A stretch of 64,000 bases of DNA from Clostridium formicaceticum (GCF_001854185.1 NZ_CP017603.1:3844001-3908000); one strand, 5' to 3'; positions 51,516 through 60,977 are shown, numbered from the stretch's first letter. The notes: a model not told the origin generated them from the sequence alone. Translations and numbers: made by a program.

Positions 51516-53193
51516 GTTGTTTTCCTCCCATCATCATTTGATAATTTGCTGCCCCTGGCGGTACAATCGGCATAACATTTTCATTACAAGCTATTGGCAC
51601 ATTGATTACACAAGGTTCAGTAGCGGATAGACAATTTTTTAAAACTTCCATTTCCCCTGAGATTTTAAAATCATATCCCTTTACGCCAAAGTGGGTGGCA
51701 ATAGAGGCAAAGTCAGGATTTGTAACAAAGCTGGAGGCGATATAATTTGCTTGAAAAAACAACTCCTGTTGCTGTCTTACCATACCTAATGCTCCATTAT
51801 TTAATATGATTACTGTTATGTTTAAATTCAAGTCTGCCAATGTTGCCAATTCTTGAATATTCATTAAAAAGGAACCATCACCGGTAATACAGACTACTTT
51901 TTTATCCGGGTTTGCTAAAGCTGCTCCTATTGCAGTCGGTAATCCAAAGCCCATCGTTCCCAAGCCCCCAGATGTCAGTAATCTACGAGGCTTCTTAAAG
52001 GGATACACTTGCGCCACCCACATTTGATGCTGCCCAACATCCGTGGCAATAATGGTGTCCTCATCTACTAAATCACCAATACGCCTTATAACATTGACAG
52101 GATGCCCTAAATCATTGGGTGCTGGCATAGAAAAAGGATGCTTTTCTTTTATTTCCTCAATCTTGCAAATCCAATCTTCTCGACAGTCCGAGCGTAGAAG
52201 AGGAATCAGTTCCTCCAGGACCTTATAAATATTTGCAGCGATAGAAAAACTTGTTTGCTTATTTTTATCTAGCTCTGCTGGATCTATATCTACATGTAGA
52301 ATAGCAGCATTTGGACAAAATTCTGCAATCCTTCCTGTAGCTCTATCGTCAAAACGTACTCCAAAGGCTATTAGTAAATCTGTTTCATTTAAAATAAGAT
52401 TGGTATAGGGCGCTCCATGCATTCCCAGCATACCTAAATGTAAGTTGTCATCCGCAGGAAAACATCCTAAACCCATTAGCGTAGAAGCTACAGGGATATT
52501 GTTTTTCTTAGCAACTTGATATAACAATTCATGGGAGTTTGACTGTAGTATGCCTCCTCCAATGTATAATAAAGGTTTCTTAGAGCTATTGATCATCTGT
52601 GCCATTTTTTTTATATCTTCTAGGTTCACTTTGTTGACATTCGTATCTCTACTACCCTCAGCCCTCGCAGGCCAATCTTTAACTTCGATTTTTTCCAACT
52701 GAACATCCTTAGGAACATCTATCACAACAGGTCCAGGTCTCCCCGTTTCTGCCACCTTAAAGGCTTCTGGAATGATATGAAACAGCTCCTTAGCTGATCG
52801 TACAAAGAAGTTGTGTTTTGTAATAGGAATAGCCAAACCGCAGGTGTCTACCTCTTGAAAAGCATCCGTACCTAAAAGAGAAGATGGCACTTGCCCTGTG
52901 ATAGCCACCATAGGAACAGAATCCAGTTTTGCATCTGCAATGGCTGTAAGTAAGTTGGTTACCCCCGGCCCCGAAGTGGCAAAGCAAACTGCAGCTTTCC
53001 CGGTTGTTCTAGCGATACCTTGAGCCATAAACCCTGCTCCTTGTTCATGCCTTGTAAGAATATGCTGTATTTTACTGCTTTTATTGAGGGCATCATATAT
53101 AGGAAGATTGGTTCCCCCAGGAATGCCACTAATCTTATCTATGCCCTGTTCCTCTAATAATTTAATAATAATTTCAGCGCCACTATACTTCAT
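51508..53193 (-). CDS. ilvB: Acetolactate synthase large subunit
   Basis: TPP-dependent enzyme that makes acetolactate or acetohydroxybutyrate for Val, Leu and Ile. About 561 residues from ATG 53193 (MKYSGAEIIIKLLEEQGI); two further ATG codons directly precede it. ISGIPGGTNLP and RHEQGAGFMAQGIARTTG lead the TPP domain and CITGDGSFLMNIQELATLADLNLNITVIILNN is the GDG...NN metal/TPP motif. No ilvC, ilvD or leu genes adjoin. Translation is under a Val-type T-box. Confidence 0.95.
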   Translation of the reverse strand: MKYSGAEIIIKLLEEQGIDKISGIPGGTNLPIYDALNKSSKIQHILTRHEQGAGFMAQGIARTTGKAAVCFATSGPGVTNLLTAIADAKLDSVPMVAITGQVPSSLLGTDAFQEVDTCGLAIPITKHNFFVRSAKELFHIIPEAFKVAETGRPGPVVIDVPKDVQLEKIEVKDWPARAEGSRDTNVNKVNLEDIKKMAQMINSSKKPLLYIGGGILQSNSHELLYQVAKKNNIPVASTLMGLGCFPADDNLHLGMLGMHGAPYTNLILNETDLLIAFGVRFDDRATGRIAEFCPNAAILHVDIDPAELDKNKQTSFSIAANIYKVLEELIPLLRSDCREDWICKIEEIKEKHPFSMPAPNDLGHPVNVIRRIGDLVDEDTIIATDVGQHQMWVAQVYPFKKPRRLLTSGGLGTMGFGLPTAIGAALANPDKKVVCITGDGSFLMNIQELATLADLNLNITVIILNNGALGMVRQQQELFFQANYIASSFVTNPDFASIATHFGVKGYDFKISGEMEVLKNCLSATEPCVINVPIACNENVMPIVPPGAANYQMMMGGKQLA

Positions 53194-53231
53194 CATCATT
53201 TCTCCTTTTCTTAAAGAATAGATTTTAAAAA

Positions 53232-53510
53232 AATAAAAAACCCTCATCCTATAATATAATAGGACGAAGGTTGTTCTCCGCGGTACCACCTAATTTTGTA
53301 CAAAAAGTACACTGCTTAAATATAGTACAGGACATTTCCGATACTACTTCCCCTATAACGGTGGGAATCCGTTGAAGTCTACTCTTTTACAATTTCGGTT
53401 CACAGCTCAGAGGCTACCTTCCACATATCCTTCAGGGAAATTTTCCACCATCATTTCCTCTCTATACTTCGGGACTATATGTACTCCTCCTCATCAAAGC
53501 CTTTTTATAT
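53232..53510 (-). ncRNA. T-box leader, Val (GUA) specifier, of ilvBN
   Basis: GGTGGTACCGCGG and a terminator of CCTTCGTCC/GGATGAGGG type are on the minus strand. The specifier region reads GGAAG-GUA-G-CCUC, in the same place as AAC in the T-box at 50853-51135, so the codon is GUA (Val). Low charged tRNA-Val would raise acetolactate synthase. Confidence 0.82.
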
Positions 53511-53790
53511 TATTTTTTTCAATACAATTCAACACAAGATGTTGTAAGACTATTCTAATATTTTTGAAGATTATAGTCAATGCTTTTTTGTATTTTTCTG
53601 TACAAATTTTTATTTATTTCACTTTCATTGTGCAATTATTTAAGATTCTAGTCAAAAGCAAATATATATCTATTTCATTTCCAGTCGCTATAAGCAGTAC
53701 ACGCAAAACTTGTTTTAAAAAAACAGGGAGATTACTCCTCTCCTCAACCTATTGAGACAAAAATCTTCCCCCCTAATTGTTTTAATTCCT

Positions 53791-53870
53791 GTGAACTACC
53801 ACCGAGACAAGCAACGGTGGCTTCGTGAGAGGTTTGATATTTAAGTTTCCACCTCAACAGGCAACCCTTA
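53791..53870 (-). ncRNA. Candidate omega RNA scaffold at the tnpB 3' end
   Basis: The sequence from the tnpB stop toward 53791 is GC-rich, with ACCTCTCACGAAGCCACCG and a hairpin ending GTTCAC, the typical reRNA end. The guide would be the 16-20 bases of host DNA beyond 53791 (from about 53790 downward). Confidence 0.55.
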
Positions 53871-55098
53871 CTCTCAACGGGGAGGACACACTCCCTTTAT
53901 CCCTCATAGCTTGCACTATTTCAGGAATACATTTTTCTTCTTTTCTTAATATATTTAACGAGCCATTCACATCACTATTGACTAATCCAAAGCTTGATTT
54001 GAATAACCCTCTAACTACTCTGCGCCTCTTATTATAGTGGTTTTTATCTATTGGCTCTAAATCCAAGGCACTACAACCACTTGTATAGCTTTCTTCTTTA
54101 AATTTAACTTCAATACCTTGTAGTTCAGCCTTGTATTTTATTAATTCAGTAAGTCTTTGTATAGGTATTTGAACAAAGGACTTATTGTAATTCATATCTT
54201 GCTTAATGCCTTTAATTTTACCTATAACTATTTTCTTTACTTTATGTTTTATTGCTTTATCAATAATATTTTTACTTGTTTTATGAAGATAATCATTAAC
54301 ATAGTTATTTCTATATCTTCTTAAAGAATGAATCATTTTGGTATTTTTAAATTTATCTGAGCCTATTTTCTTCATTTCAATACTTTGGTAATAAGCGATT
54401 TTCTTGTTTACAAAAGCATTGATTCCTTTGAGTTTTTTACCACAAAATAAGTATGTTTCGTTACCTTCTTTAAATGTTATAGTAGCAAGATTATCAAGCC
54501 CTAAATCTATTGCCATGATGTTAATATTATTTACTGGTTCTAATTCTTGCTTGTTGTAGATGATAATTAAGTACCATTGTTTTAAAGAATGATCCCATTT
54601 TATTCTAACTTGTTGCAACTCATTCCAATTTATAAGGCTTTGAAGTTTATTAGAAACTTCAAAATTTAAACTCTCTACCTCAAATGTCTTCTGAATTGCT
54701 TTAGAAAGAGATAACATGAATGTATTTTCCCTAAACCTTATAGCAAGATTAGTGAATACAATCTCATTCTTTTTATCTTCCATATTTTTAAATTTAGGTG
54801 GCTTAGGAAGTCCTTTGTATTTATGTGGATTTTCTTTATAGTCTTTGATACTTGCAAAATACGATTTCCAATTTTGCTCTACCATTTTAAAACAGTGTTG
54901 TCTTGTATGGCTATGTAGAAAATCTGAGTGCCAATTTGTCTTGTAGATATTTTCAATATCTACATAGGATTTAAAGCCTTTTTCTCTTAAATCATAATTC
55001 ACTATATTATATAGTTTAGTTGTATGGAAAGATAATTCTTGTATAATACTTAATTGCTCTACTGTAAAACTTGGTTTAAATTTAAACGATAACTTCAT
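53854..55098 (-). CDS. tnpB: TnpB RNA-guided nuclease, unusual catalytic layout
   Basis: 414 residues. RuvC-I Asp is D198 in AIDLGLDNLATI and RuvC-III Asp is D376 in NSDVNGSLNIL. The RuvC-II Glu that normally follows the strand KKIVIG is Gly (G293, GKIKGIKQ); a nearby candidate is E335 or E336 in KEESYTSGCS. The zinc finger is also reduced: only one Cys remains in TSGCSALDLE. Such rearranged active sites are known among TnpB proteins and can still be active. It probably uses an omega RNA from its own 3' end. Confidence 0.85.
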   Translation of the reverse strand: MKLSFKFKPSFTVEQLSIIQELSFHTTKLYNIVNYDLREKGFKSYVDIENIYKTNWHSDFLHSHTRQHCFKMVEQNWKSYFASIKDYKENPHKYKGLPKPPKFKNMEDKKNEIVFTNLAIRFRENTFMLSLSKAIQKTFEVESLNFEVSNKLQSLINWNELQQVRIKWDHSLKQWYLIIIYNKQELEPVNNINIMAIDLGLDNLATITFKEGNETYLFCGKKLKGINAFVNKKIAYYQSIEMKKIGSDKFKNTKMIHSLRRYRNNYVNDYLHKTSKNIIDKAIKHKVKKIVIGKIKGIKQDMNYNKSFVQIPIQRLTELIKYKAELQGIEVKFKEESYTSGCSALDLEPIDKNHYNKRRRVVRGLFKSSFGLVNSDVNGSLNILRKEEKCIPEIVQAMRDKGSVSSPLRVRVAC

Positions 55099-55175
55099 TT
55101 TCTCACCTCCTTAACATTGTTATATATGTTTTTGTTTTAACATATTATTGCTACATAGTCAACTATGTGTTAAAA

Positions 55176-55320
55176 GTGGCAAGAAAAAATATTAATACCA
55201 CAATAGACGAAGATTTATATACTGAAATTAAAATATTGGCTATCAAATTAAAAACAAATGCTAATGACTTATTCACCTTTTCGTTTCTGCACCTCCAACT
55301 ATTGCACCAGTTGATATAGT
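55176..55320 (+). pseudogene. Ribbon-helix-helix protein, truncated
   Basis: From GTG 55176 the frame reads MARKNINTTIDEDLYTEIKI and LAIKLKTNANDL, a ribbon-helix-helix DNA-binding start like that of small proteins encoded beside clostridial IS605 elements. After 55271 the similarity ends and the frame stops at 55320 where tnpA sequence begins in another frame. A palindrome ACATAGTCAACTATGT at about 55153-55168 could be its operator. Confidence 0.55.
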
Positions 55321-55492
55321 TAGAAAACTTAAAAGGATTTCTGCTAATGAAATATTTAAAGGATTTCCCAAGCTAAAACAATCTAAATTTTGGGGTAGTG
55401 GATTATGGAGCAGGGGATATTATATCGGTACTGCTGGAACTGTAAGTGCTGAAATAATTCAAAAGTATATTCAGAATCAGAAGTTCGTGTAG
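55292..55492 (+). pseudogene. IS200 transposase TnpA, C-terminal relic
   Basis: The frame APVDIVRKLKRISANEIF, then KFWGSGLWSRGYYIGTAG and TVSAEIIQKYIQNQ matches the end of Y1-type IS200/IS605 transposases. The HUH motif region is missing, and so is the catalytic Tyr-bearing first half. It adjoins the truncated RHH gene, so one deletion probably removed the parts between. Confidence 0.75.
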
Positions 55493-55496
55493 TATA

Positions 55497-55528
55497 AAAT
55501 CAAGGTGGCATCGAACCACCTTGATTTT
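55497..55528. terminator. Hairpin after tnpA relic
   Basis: AAAATCAAGGTGG pairs with CCACCTTGATTTT around CATCGAA. It could be a transcription terminator or an end hairpin of the element. Confidence 0.7.
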
Positions 55529-55576
55529 ATGCCCTTTCATCCTCCGAGATAGACAACGGAGGTTTTCGGGCATCTT

Positions 55577-55897
55577 TTATAAATTTACGCTTTCTTTTTC
55601 TTTTAAGTACTTCCTAAAGCATATGTAACGCTCATCCATTGCTTTTAACTCTAATAACAGTTGATCTAAAAGCTCTCTAGCACTTTTAATATCACATTCT
55701 AAATGAAATATTTCATCACTGTTTGTTGATTGTTGCAAACTATCTTTAAGACTGGCGATTTTTTCTCTAAAGACAGCTACCTTTTTTGATGTGTTCATAA
55801 GCCCTTGACAAAGATAATCATCCGCACCATCCATTCCTAAGCTTTCAACTAACTGCATAATTGCTTCCATATGCTTCTCATGTATATTTTCATTCAT
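55577..55897 (-). CDS. Hypothetical coiled-coil protein
   Basis: 106 residues, strongly helical and acidic, with heptad-like stretches (KVAVFREKIASLKDSLQQST and LECDIKSARELLDQLLLELKAMDERY). No signal peptide or membrane helix. It may be a small cytoplasmic or spore-related protein. I do not recognise a family. It is divergent from the T-box-controlled symporter and separated from it by a long AT-rich gap. Confidence 0.6.
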   Translation of the reverse strand: MNENIHEKHMEAIMQLVESLGMDGADDYLCQGLMNTSKKVAVFREKIASLKDSLQQSTNSDEIFHLECDIKSARELLDQLLLELKAMDERYICFRKYLKEKESVNL

Positions 55898-56287
55898 TAA
55901 CTTCTACCACCTTTGATGTGGAATTTCTATAAAACCCTTTCAATAAAATGCGCATCATTATTTAGTACTTGGGCCCTATACTTCTACATTATATCATCTT
56001 TTTTAACAAATTTATATATTGTTTGAAATTTTTATATTGTTAAAATATTTATACTATTTTCAGGGGTTTTGTTTTATTCATACCTTATCTCCATGATTTA
56101 GGTTGTAAATCAAATATTACCTAACTTTACTAACTGTTTAATTTTAGTTATAGTTACAGGCAAATAGTTATAGGCAAACACCTCTGAACTTGCATTTAAG
56201 AAAAGTATAATATTAAGAAAATAAAAGAAAATTCTTAATATAACTGGATAATCTTAGCTAAAGTGTCAAATTAGCTTTTTTTAATAT
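55898..56287. other. AT-rich intergenic region
   Basis: No open reading frame of note. It has many A/T runs; nothing other than promoters for the flanking genes is likely. Confidence 0.5.
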
Positions 56288-56316
56288 TTGTACAAATTTG
56301 TAAAAATTTATATACT
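56288..56316 (+). promoter_or_regulatory. Promoter of the Tyr-type T-box and symporter
   Basis: TTGTAC, 17-base spacer, TATACT. RNA would start near 56323, directly before the T-box stem I. Confidence 0.65.
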
Positions 56317-56344
56317 TATTTTTAAGTAAATTTACTATGAACAC

Positions 56345-56622
56345 TATAACTTTAAACTGATAAAGCGATGAAGGAAAGAAGTAGCTGTAAAATTCATTCA
56401 GAGAGCTAGTGGTTGGTGGAAACTAGTTGAAAAATATAGCGAAATACATTCTTGAGCTGTAGGCTGAACAAATCTATTGTTTAAGTAGGCTGATCCGTAT
56501 TTTCTACGTTACAGAAAATAAAGAGAATTCTATTTATTTATAATATAAGTAGATGGAATTAAGTAGGGTGGTACCGCGTATTACACATTCGTCCCTGTAT
56601 ATCATGGACAGATGTGTTTTTT
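56345..56622 (+). ncRNA. T-box leader, Tyr (UAC) specifier, of an SSS symporter
   Basis: GGTGGTACCGCG at about 56569, the AAGTAGC stem I motif near 56379 and a terminator (ACACATTCGTCC with GGACAGATGTGT then T7). The specifier region reads GCGAAA-UAC-A-UUC, in the same alignment as the two other T-boxes in this window, so the codon is UAC (Tyr). Tyr starvation would turn on the symporter. Confidence 0.85.
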
Positions 56623-56744
56623 TATATCCGGATATATTAAATTGCATCAAAAAATGACAGCAAAGGGCAAAGACTGTTGATAAAAGTAATCAGATTATAT
56701 TATAAAATTTTAACAAAAACAAAAAAACAGGAGGTATGTATCAA

Positions 56745-58160
56745 ATGAATATCCCTTTGATTATTGTGCTATTATACATTTTTGCATTATTTGCATTAAG
56801 TATGCATGCCCGTAGACTAGCTGCTAAAGGCAGTGAAGATTTCTTGTTGGCTGGTAGGAAACTAACTACCCCTCTAGTAGCGGTTACAATTACTGGTTTA
56901 GCTATAGGTGGAGCCTCCACTATCGGTGTTGCTGAACAAGCTTATAATGTAGGCTTAGCCGCAGGTTGGTATAATGTTGCCTGGGGGGCAGGAGCTATCA
57001 TTATGGGTTTAGCGGCAGCAGCTAAATACAGAAGTTTAAACGTTACAACTGTACCGGAATTATTTGAAAAATACTATGATACCAAAGGACGTATTATTTG
57101 TGTGATTGGACAGATTACCATTCAATTGGTAATTACAGCGCTACAATGTGTATCCGGTGGTGCCATTTTAGCATCTCTTCTACCCCAAATATTTACCTTT
57201 CAAAGCGGTATGCTTACCAGCACAATCCTTTTTGTGGGCATTACATTTATTGGAGGTATGATGGGAGCAGGCTTTACCAATCTTCTAAATATTGCTTTAA
57301 TTTATGTCGGAATTATAGCAGCTACCTTAATCTCCATTTTTTCACAGGGAGGTATTGCTAACGTTGCTGCACAGCTACCTGCTGAAATACCCTACTTTCA
57401 TTTAACTGATGGTTTGGGATGGGTAGTCATTATAGGATGGTTTGCTGTTATGATTACTCAAGTAATGTCTCTACAAGCTACCGTGCAAATATCCTGCAGT
57501 GCTAAGGACGCTAAAACCGCTCGAAACGGCATTGTTCTTGGGGGTCTATTGATGATTCCTATAGGATTTTTATCGGCTTTAATGGGAATCGTAGCAAGAA
57601 CGATTTTCCCAGACATTAGTGCTACATTAGCTTTACCCCAAGTTATTATGTCTTTAAATCCTTTTATCGCAGGAATTACCTTGGCAGCCTTATGGGCGGC
57701 AGGAATTTCTACAGGTTGTAATTTATTATTGGGCTCTGCTACCCTCTTTTCACAGGACATTTATAAAAGATTCATCAATCCTAGTGTAAGTGACAAAAAC
57801 TTTTATATCGTTACAAAGGTCTGTGTAGCTATATTGGGAATATTCTCCTATATCGCTGCCTTAACAGTCGTTGCAATTGTTAAAACTTTACTGGTTGCAT
57901 TGAGTTTAACAACTGCCTTTACTATCGTCATTTTATTTACTGTATTTGCTCCGGGACTCTGCAGAAAGAACTCAGCTTTTTACACCACTTTGGTAGGAAT
58001 TATTGTATTAGTTTTATGGCAGTTTGTACCGGCTATAAGGGTAGTTCCACATGTTATTTACTTAGAATGGATTGTATGTTTAATAACATTTTTAATTATA
58101 CCTGTATTTGACAAAAATCCTGTAGCTACTATTGCAGCAACAGAAGCATTGGAAAATTAG
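56745..58160 (+). CDS. Sodium:solute symporter (SSS family), probable tyrosine transporter
   Basis: About 471 residues from ATG 56745, ten bases after AGGAGG; an ATG at 56736 touches that site. About 13 membrane helices. The opening DFLLAGRKLTTPLVAVTITGLAIGG carries the family's first Na+ site region, and AGISTGCNLLLGSATLFSQDIYKRF is the conserved helix with the second. The Tyr T-box in front suggests uptake of tyrosine or an aromatic amino acid; the family alone would not show this. Confidence 0.9.
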   Translation: MNIPLIIVLLYIFALFALSMHARRLAAKGSEDFLLAGRKLTTPLVAVTITGLAIGGASTIGVAEQAYNVGLAAGWYNVAWGAGAIIMGLAAAAKYRSLNVTTVPELFEKYYDTKGRIICVIGQITIQLVITALQCVSGGAILASLLPQIFTFQSGMLTSTILFVGITFIGGMMGAGFTNLLNIALIYVGIIAATLISIFSQGGIANVAAQLPAEIPYFHLTDGLGWVVIIGWFAVMITQVMSLQATVQISCSAKDAKTARNGIVLGGLLMIPIGFLSALMGIVARTIFPDISATLALPQVIMSLNPFIAGITLAALWAAGISTGCNLLLGSATLFSQDIYKRFINPSVSDKNFYIVTKVCVAILGIFSYIAALTVVAIVKTLLVALSLTTAFTIVILFTVFAPGLCRKNSAFYTTLVGIIVLVLWQFVPAIRVVPHVIYLEWIVCLITFLIIPVFDKNPVATIAATEALEN

Positions 58161-58161
58161 T

Positions 58162-58195
58162 AAAAAAAAGAAGAGGAAAACCTCTTCTTTTTTAT
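58162..58195. terminator. Bidirectional terminator
   Basis: AAAAAAGAAGAGG pairs with CCTCTTCTTTTTT around AAAA. It ends the symporter (+) and the membrane protein gene (-). Confidence 0.88.
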
Positions 58196-58203
58196 TTTTT
58201 ATT

Positions 58204-59154
58204 CTATTGTAAAATCATTTTCCCTTTTAATAGTTCCTCAATCATCTTATATTCTAACGCTACTGAAAAATTTTGTATTCTTCTTCTTCCCTCTGTAGCT
58301 AGAAGCAAGTATACACTACCATTTGGATAAATTTCTATACCATAGATATACTTGGTTGTATCACTTGAGGTTTCCCGGTAAACGCTCACTCCTTCATAAT
58401 CTATATATCCTGAGTAATAAAATTTTTCCATTCGCTGCATTTTAAGATAATTCAGCTCCTCAATATATCGAAGATTTTTAACTTTCATTCCTTCCAGTGA
58501 TTTTATTAACTTACGTAAAATTTCCTCCTCATTTACTAGGATGGTTTCTCGCTGTAAGTATAGTGAATACCCTCCCCAATGACTAGCATCTGTTTCATCT
58601 ATTTTTTGTATGGAAATAGTGTCAGGTATAGCTAAATTCTCAAGAGTAATTGCCTTATAAGGAACATAAAATTGATAAAAATTAATTGTAGTTAATGTAG
58701 CTGACAACAAGATAGCTCCTGCTTTTTTTAGTCTTTTAAATCCTTTTACCTCCTCTTGTGCTTCTTCTGCTAAGTCATCTTCCTTTTTTTGTTCTCTCTT
58801 TGCCATAGCAGCTAATAGTAAAAAAGCTCCCAACAACACCCAATAGCTCCAATACAAATCATATAAAGCAGAGACAAAAATCACATAGGTAGCATATACA
58901 CAAGAGAACACAAAAAAACCCTTAAGCCCCAAGACCATCTTTTCTCTAAAGGATATTAGTCTATCTCTACTTTCACGTACCGTCATTATAAGGGGTTTCA
59001 ATAAAAATCCTATTATGTAAGCAATACTTGCAGCAATCCAAAGGACATAACCAAAGCTTTTAATCATAAACAAGAAAACTGCAAGTCCTCCCGAAGTCCA
59101 TATTAAGCCGGTCAAGAGCAAGGATAGCTTATCGCTATTTTCTGTTTTTTCCAT
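58204..59154 (-). CDS. Membrane hypothetical protein with a periplasmic domain
   Basis: 316 residues. About five helices between residues 10 and 165 (GLIWTSGGLAVFLFMIKSFGYVLW, then VLGLKGFFVFSCVYATYVIF and others) precede an outer domain (EILRKLIKSLEGMKVKNLRY to GIEIYPNGSVYLLLATEGRR). The fold is not recognised. AAGGGAGATCAGC lies before the ATG, and a promoter lies at 59284-59312. Single gene ending at the bidirectional terminator. Confidence 0.75.
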   Translation of the reverse strand: MEKTENSDKLSLLLTGLIWTSGGLAVFLFMIKSFGYVLWIAASIAYIIGFLLKPLIMTVRESRDRLISFREKMVLGLKGFFVFSCVYATYVIFVSALYDLYWSYWVLLGAFLLLAAMAKREQKKEDDLAEEAQEEVKGFKRLKKAGAILLSATLTTINFYQFYVPYKAITLENLAIPDTISIQKIDETDASHWGGYSLYLQRETILVNEEEILRKLIKSLEGMKVKNLRYIEELNYLKMQRMEKFYYSGYIDYEGVSVYRETSSDTTKYIYGIEIYPNGSVYLLLATEGRRRIQNFSVALEYKMIEELLKGKMILQ

Positions 59155-59283
59155 GCTGATCTCCCTTTCTGCTTTCCTTATTAACTACAATCTAAGATAT
59201 TCTGATTATCCACATTACTTTATTTATCACTTTAGGAGATGTGAACCAGAGTTAAAAGCGTCTTTTGCATAGTTTATACAATT

Positions 59284-59312
59284 ATTGTACGATAGTACTG
59301 TTTACTTGTCAA
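59284..59312 (-). promoter_or_regulatory. Promoter of the membrane protein gene
   Basis: TTGACA, 17-base spacer, TACAAT on the minus strand, giving a leader of about 120 bases. The gap from 59313 to 59591 holds no gene that I can support. Confidence 0.65.
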
Positions 59313-59591
59313 ATAATAGAAATACCCATCAATATAAATAAAGTAAGGGCAGATATCAGTGTATCTCCCCAAACCTTATTTCCATATAATACTTTATAAT
59401 ACTTCTTTTCTCACCATTTTATCTCAACCGCCGCCAAGTGAGGCTTAAAATTTACATCAAGTTCAAAGTTATTTACCTTTTTATCCCTCTTAGATATCTT
59501 CATTCATTAAGACTATATCATTTTCAGCCGCAGCCCCTTATCTATATATGACTGAAATTATAGTCTAAATTTAGGTGTTATCTGCTCTGAT

Positions 59592-60743
59592 CTAAAGTTT
59601 AGTTTGCGCTACAAGGTGACAAGCTACTTTGTGTCCTTCTGTCAATTGTTTCAACTGTGGTTCTTCCTTGCTGCAAATTTCCTGCCGACAATCACATCTT
59701 GAAAAAAACCTACATCCCTTATAAAGACCCAGAGGGTTGGGAGGTTCTCCCTTTAGTTGCTGATTTCGCAGTAAAGTCTTCTCTCCTCCTGCTATAGACA
59801 CTGCCCGCAGTAGTGCTTTTGTGTAGGGATGAAGAGCCTTTTCTATTAGAACTTTGCTTTCTATTACCTCTACAATTTTTCCTAAATACATGACAGCAAT
59901 TTCATCACTAATATATTTTACTGCTGCTATATCATGGGAAATAAATAAATAGGATAAACCAGGGGTGAAAAACACAGCCTGAAGGCAATCTATGTGAAAA
60001 GGGGGGAGAACCCTCAATAGATACTAATTTTTCTTGTTGCTGATTTAAATTAGGTATAGACCCCAATAAAGCCTTGGTATAGGGATGCACAGGACTTTTA
60101 AATATTGTAGAGACTTTACCATATTCTACAACTGAACCTGCATACATCACCGCAATTGTATCTGCTATTTGATATACAACCCCTAGGTTGTGAGATACCA
60201 ATATAATACTTGTGCCATAGCTTTCCTTCAAATCTTGCATTTCTTTTAAAATTTGTGCTTGTACTGTTACATCCAGTGCTGTGGTGGTTCATCAGCAATT
60301 AATATCTTCGGTCTTAATGCCAGGGCCATAGCAATCATCACCCGTTGTCTCATTCCTCCGCTTAATTGGAAGGAATATTGATTCATATTTTTTTCGGGTC
60401 TAGGTAAATTTACTTTCACTAACATTTCTTCTGCTAATTTTCTAGCATTTTCCTTGTCTATTTTAAGCCTTGAGGAAAGAGTTTCTATAAACTGGCTACC
60501 TATTTTTCTAACTAGGTTTAGAGAAGTCATAGAGTCTTGAAAAATCATTCCTATTTCTCTTCCCCGCACTTTCCTCTTCTCCTCCTTAGATAAATGGAGC
60601 AGATTTTTTCCTTCAAAAATGAGTTCGCCTTCCTTTATCTTTCCTGCTGGTGGCGGTAAACCTAAGATACTGCGGGAAAGGGTGGTTTTACCACACCCGC
60701 TTTCTCCTACAATACCCAAGACTTCGCCAGCCTTCAGTTGTAG
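59592..60743 (-). pseudogene. Collapsed oppD-oppF gene pair
   Basis: The frame starts within an OppD-like ATPase (LKAGEVLGIVGESGCGKTT, then FQDSMTSLNL and FQLSGGMRQRVMIAMALALRP). After ADEP one base is missing, so the true TTALDVTVQAQILKEM continues in the next frame. It runs to GCVFHP near the OppD end, then joins, out of frame, the middle of an OppF-like ATPase (LSYLFISHDIAAVKYISDEI) that ends normally. A deletion thus removed the first half of oppF. The start of oppD is also lost. The operon is dead as a peptide importer. Confidence 0.85.
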
Positions 60744-60834
60744 ATATGATCTGACTTAAGCCAAAGGTAGAAATGGATACACCTATCATAACAAAGAGCA
60801 AGTAAAGAATCCTTTTAAGTATGTAGTCTGTCAA
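60744..60834 (-). pseudogene. OppB-type permease N-terminal relic
   Basis: From TTG 60834 (GAAGGGTGG upstream) the frame reads LTDYILKRILYLLFVMIGVS and ISTFGLSQIIS, the first helix of an OppB/DppB permease. It runs straight into the oppD fragment, so oppB, oppC and any binding-protein sequence between were deleted. Confidence 0.6.
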
Positions 60835-60855
60835 AGCAACAACCACCCTTCAAAA

Positions 60856-60933
60856 ACAAAAGGCTTGTCTCTTTTATTTTTCATAAAAGAAAACAAGCCT
60901 TCATAACTTTTTTCATCAGTTTTCAAACTGATG
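60856..60933 (-). terminator. Two hairpins in the opp leader
   Basis: CATCAGTTT/AAACTGATG and then AAGGCTTGT..ACAAGCCTT with an inner stem CTTTTAT/ATAAAAG, followed by TTTTGTTTTT on the minus strand, just before the oppB relic start. It could be a terminator or an old leader attenuator. Confidence 0.6.
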
Positions 60934-60977
60934 TCTTTGTTTTCATTAACAACACAATTACTTTTATTTATGACATA

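Larger units (their letters stand above)
53791..55570 (-). mobile_element. IS200/IS605-type element with tnpB and collapsed tnpA
   Basis: The right end is probably at 53791 (hairpin CCACCG/CGGTGG then GTTCAC on the minus strand). tnpB runs leftward from 55098. Divergent from it are the start of an RHH protein and the end of tnpA, joined by a deletion. The left boundary near 55540-55570 (CCTCCG/CGGAGG hairpin) is a guess. It can move only with TnpA from elsewhere. Confidence 0.65.

Noticed and set aside
53372-53755. 127-residue ORF on the plus strand
   Set aside because: It is the complement of the ilvB T-box leader and the region beyond it.
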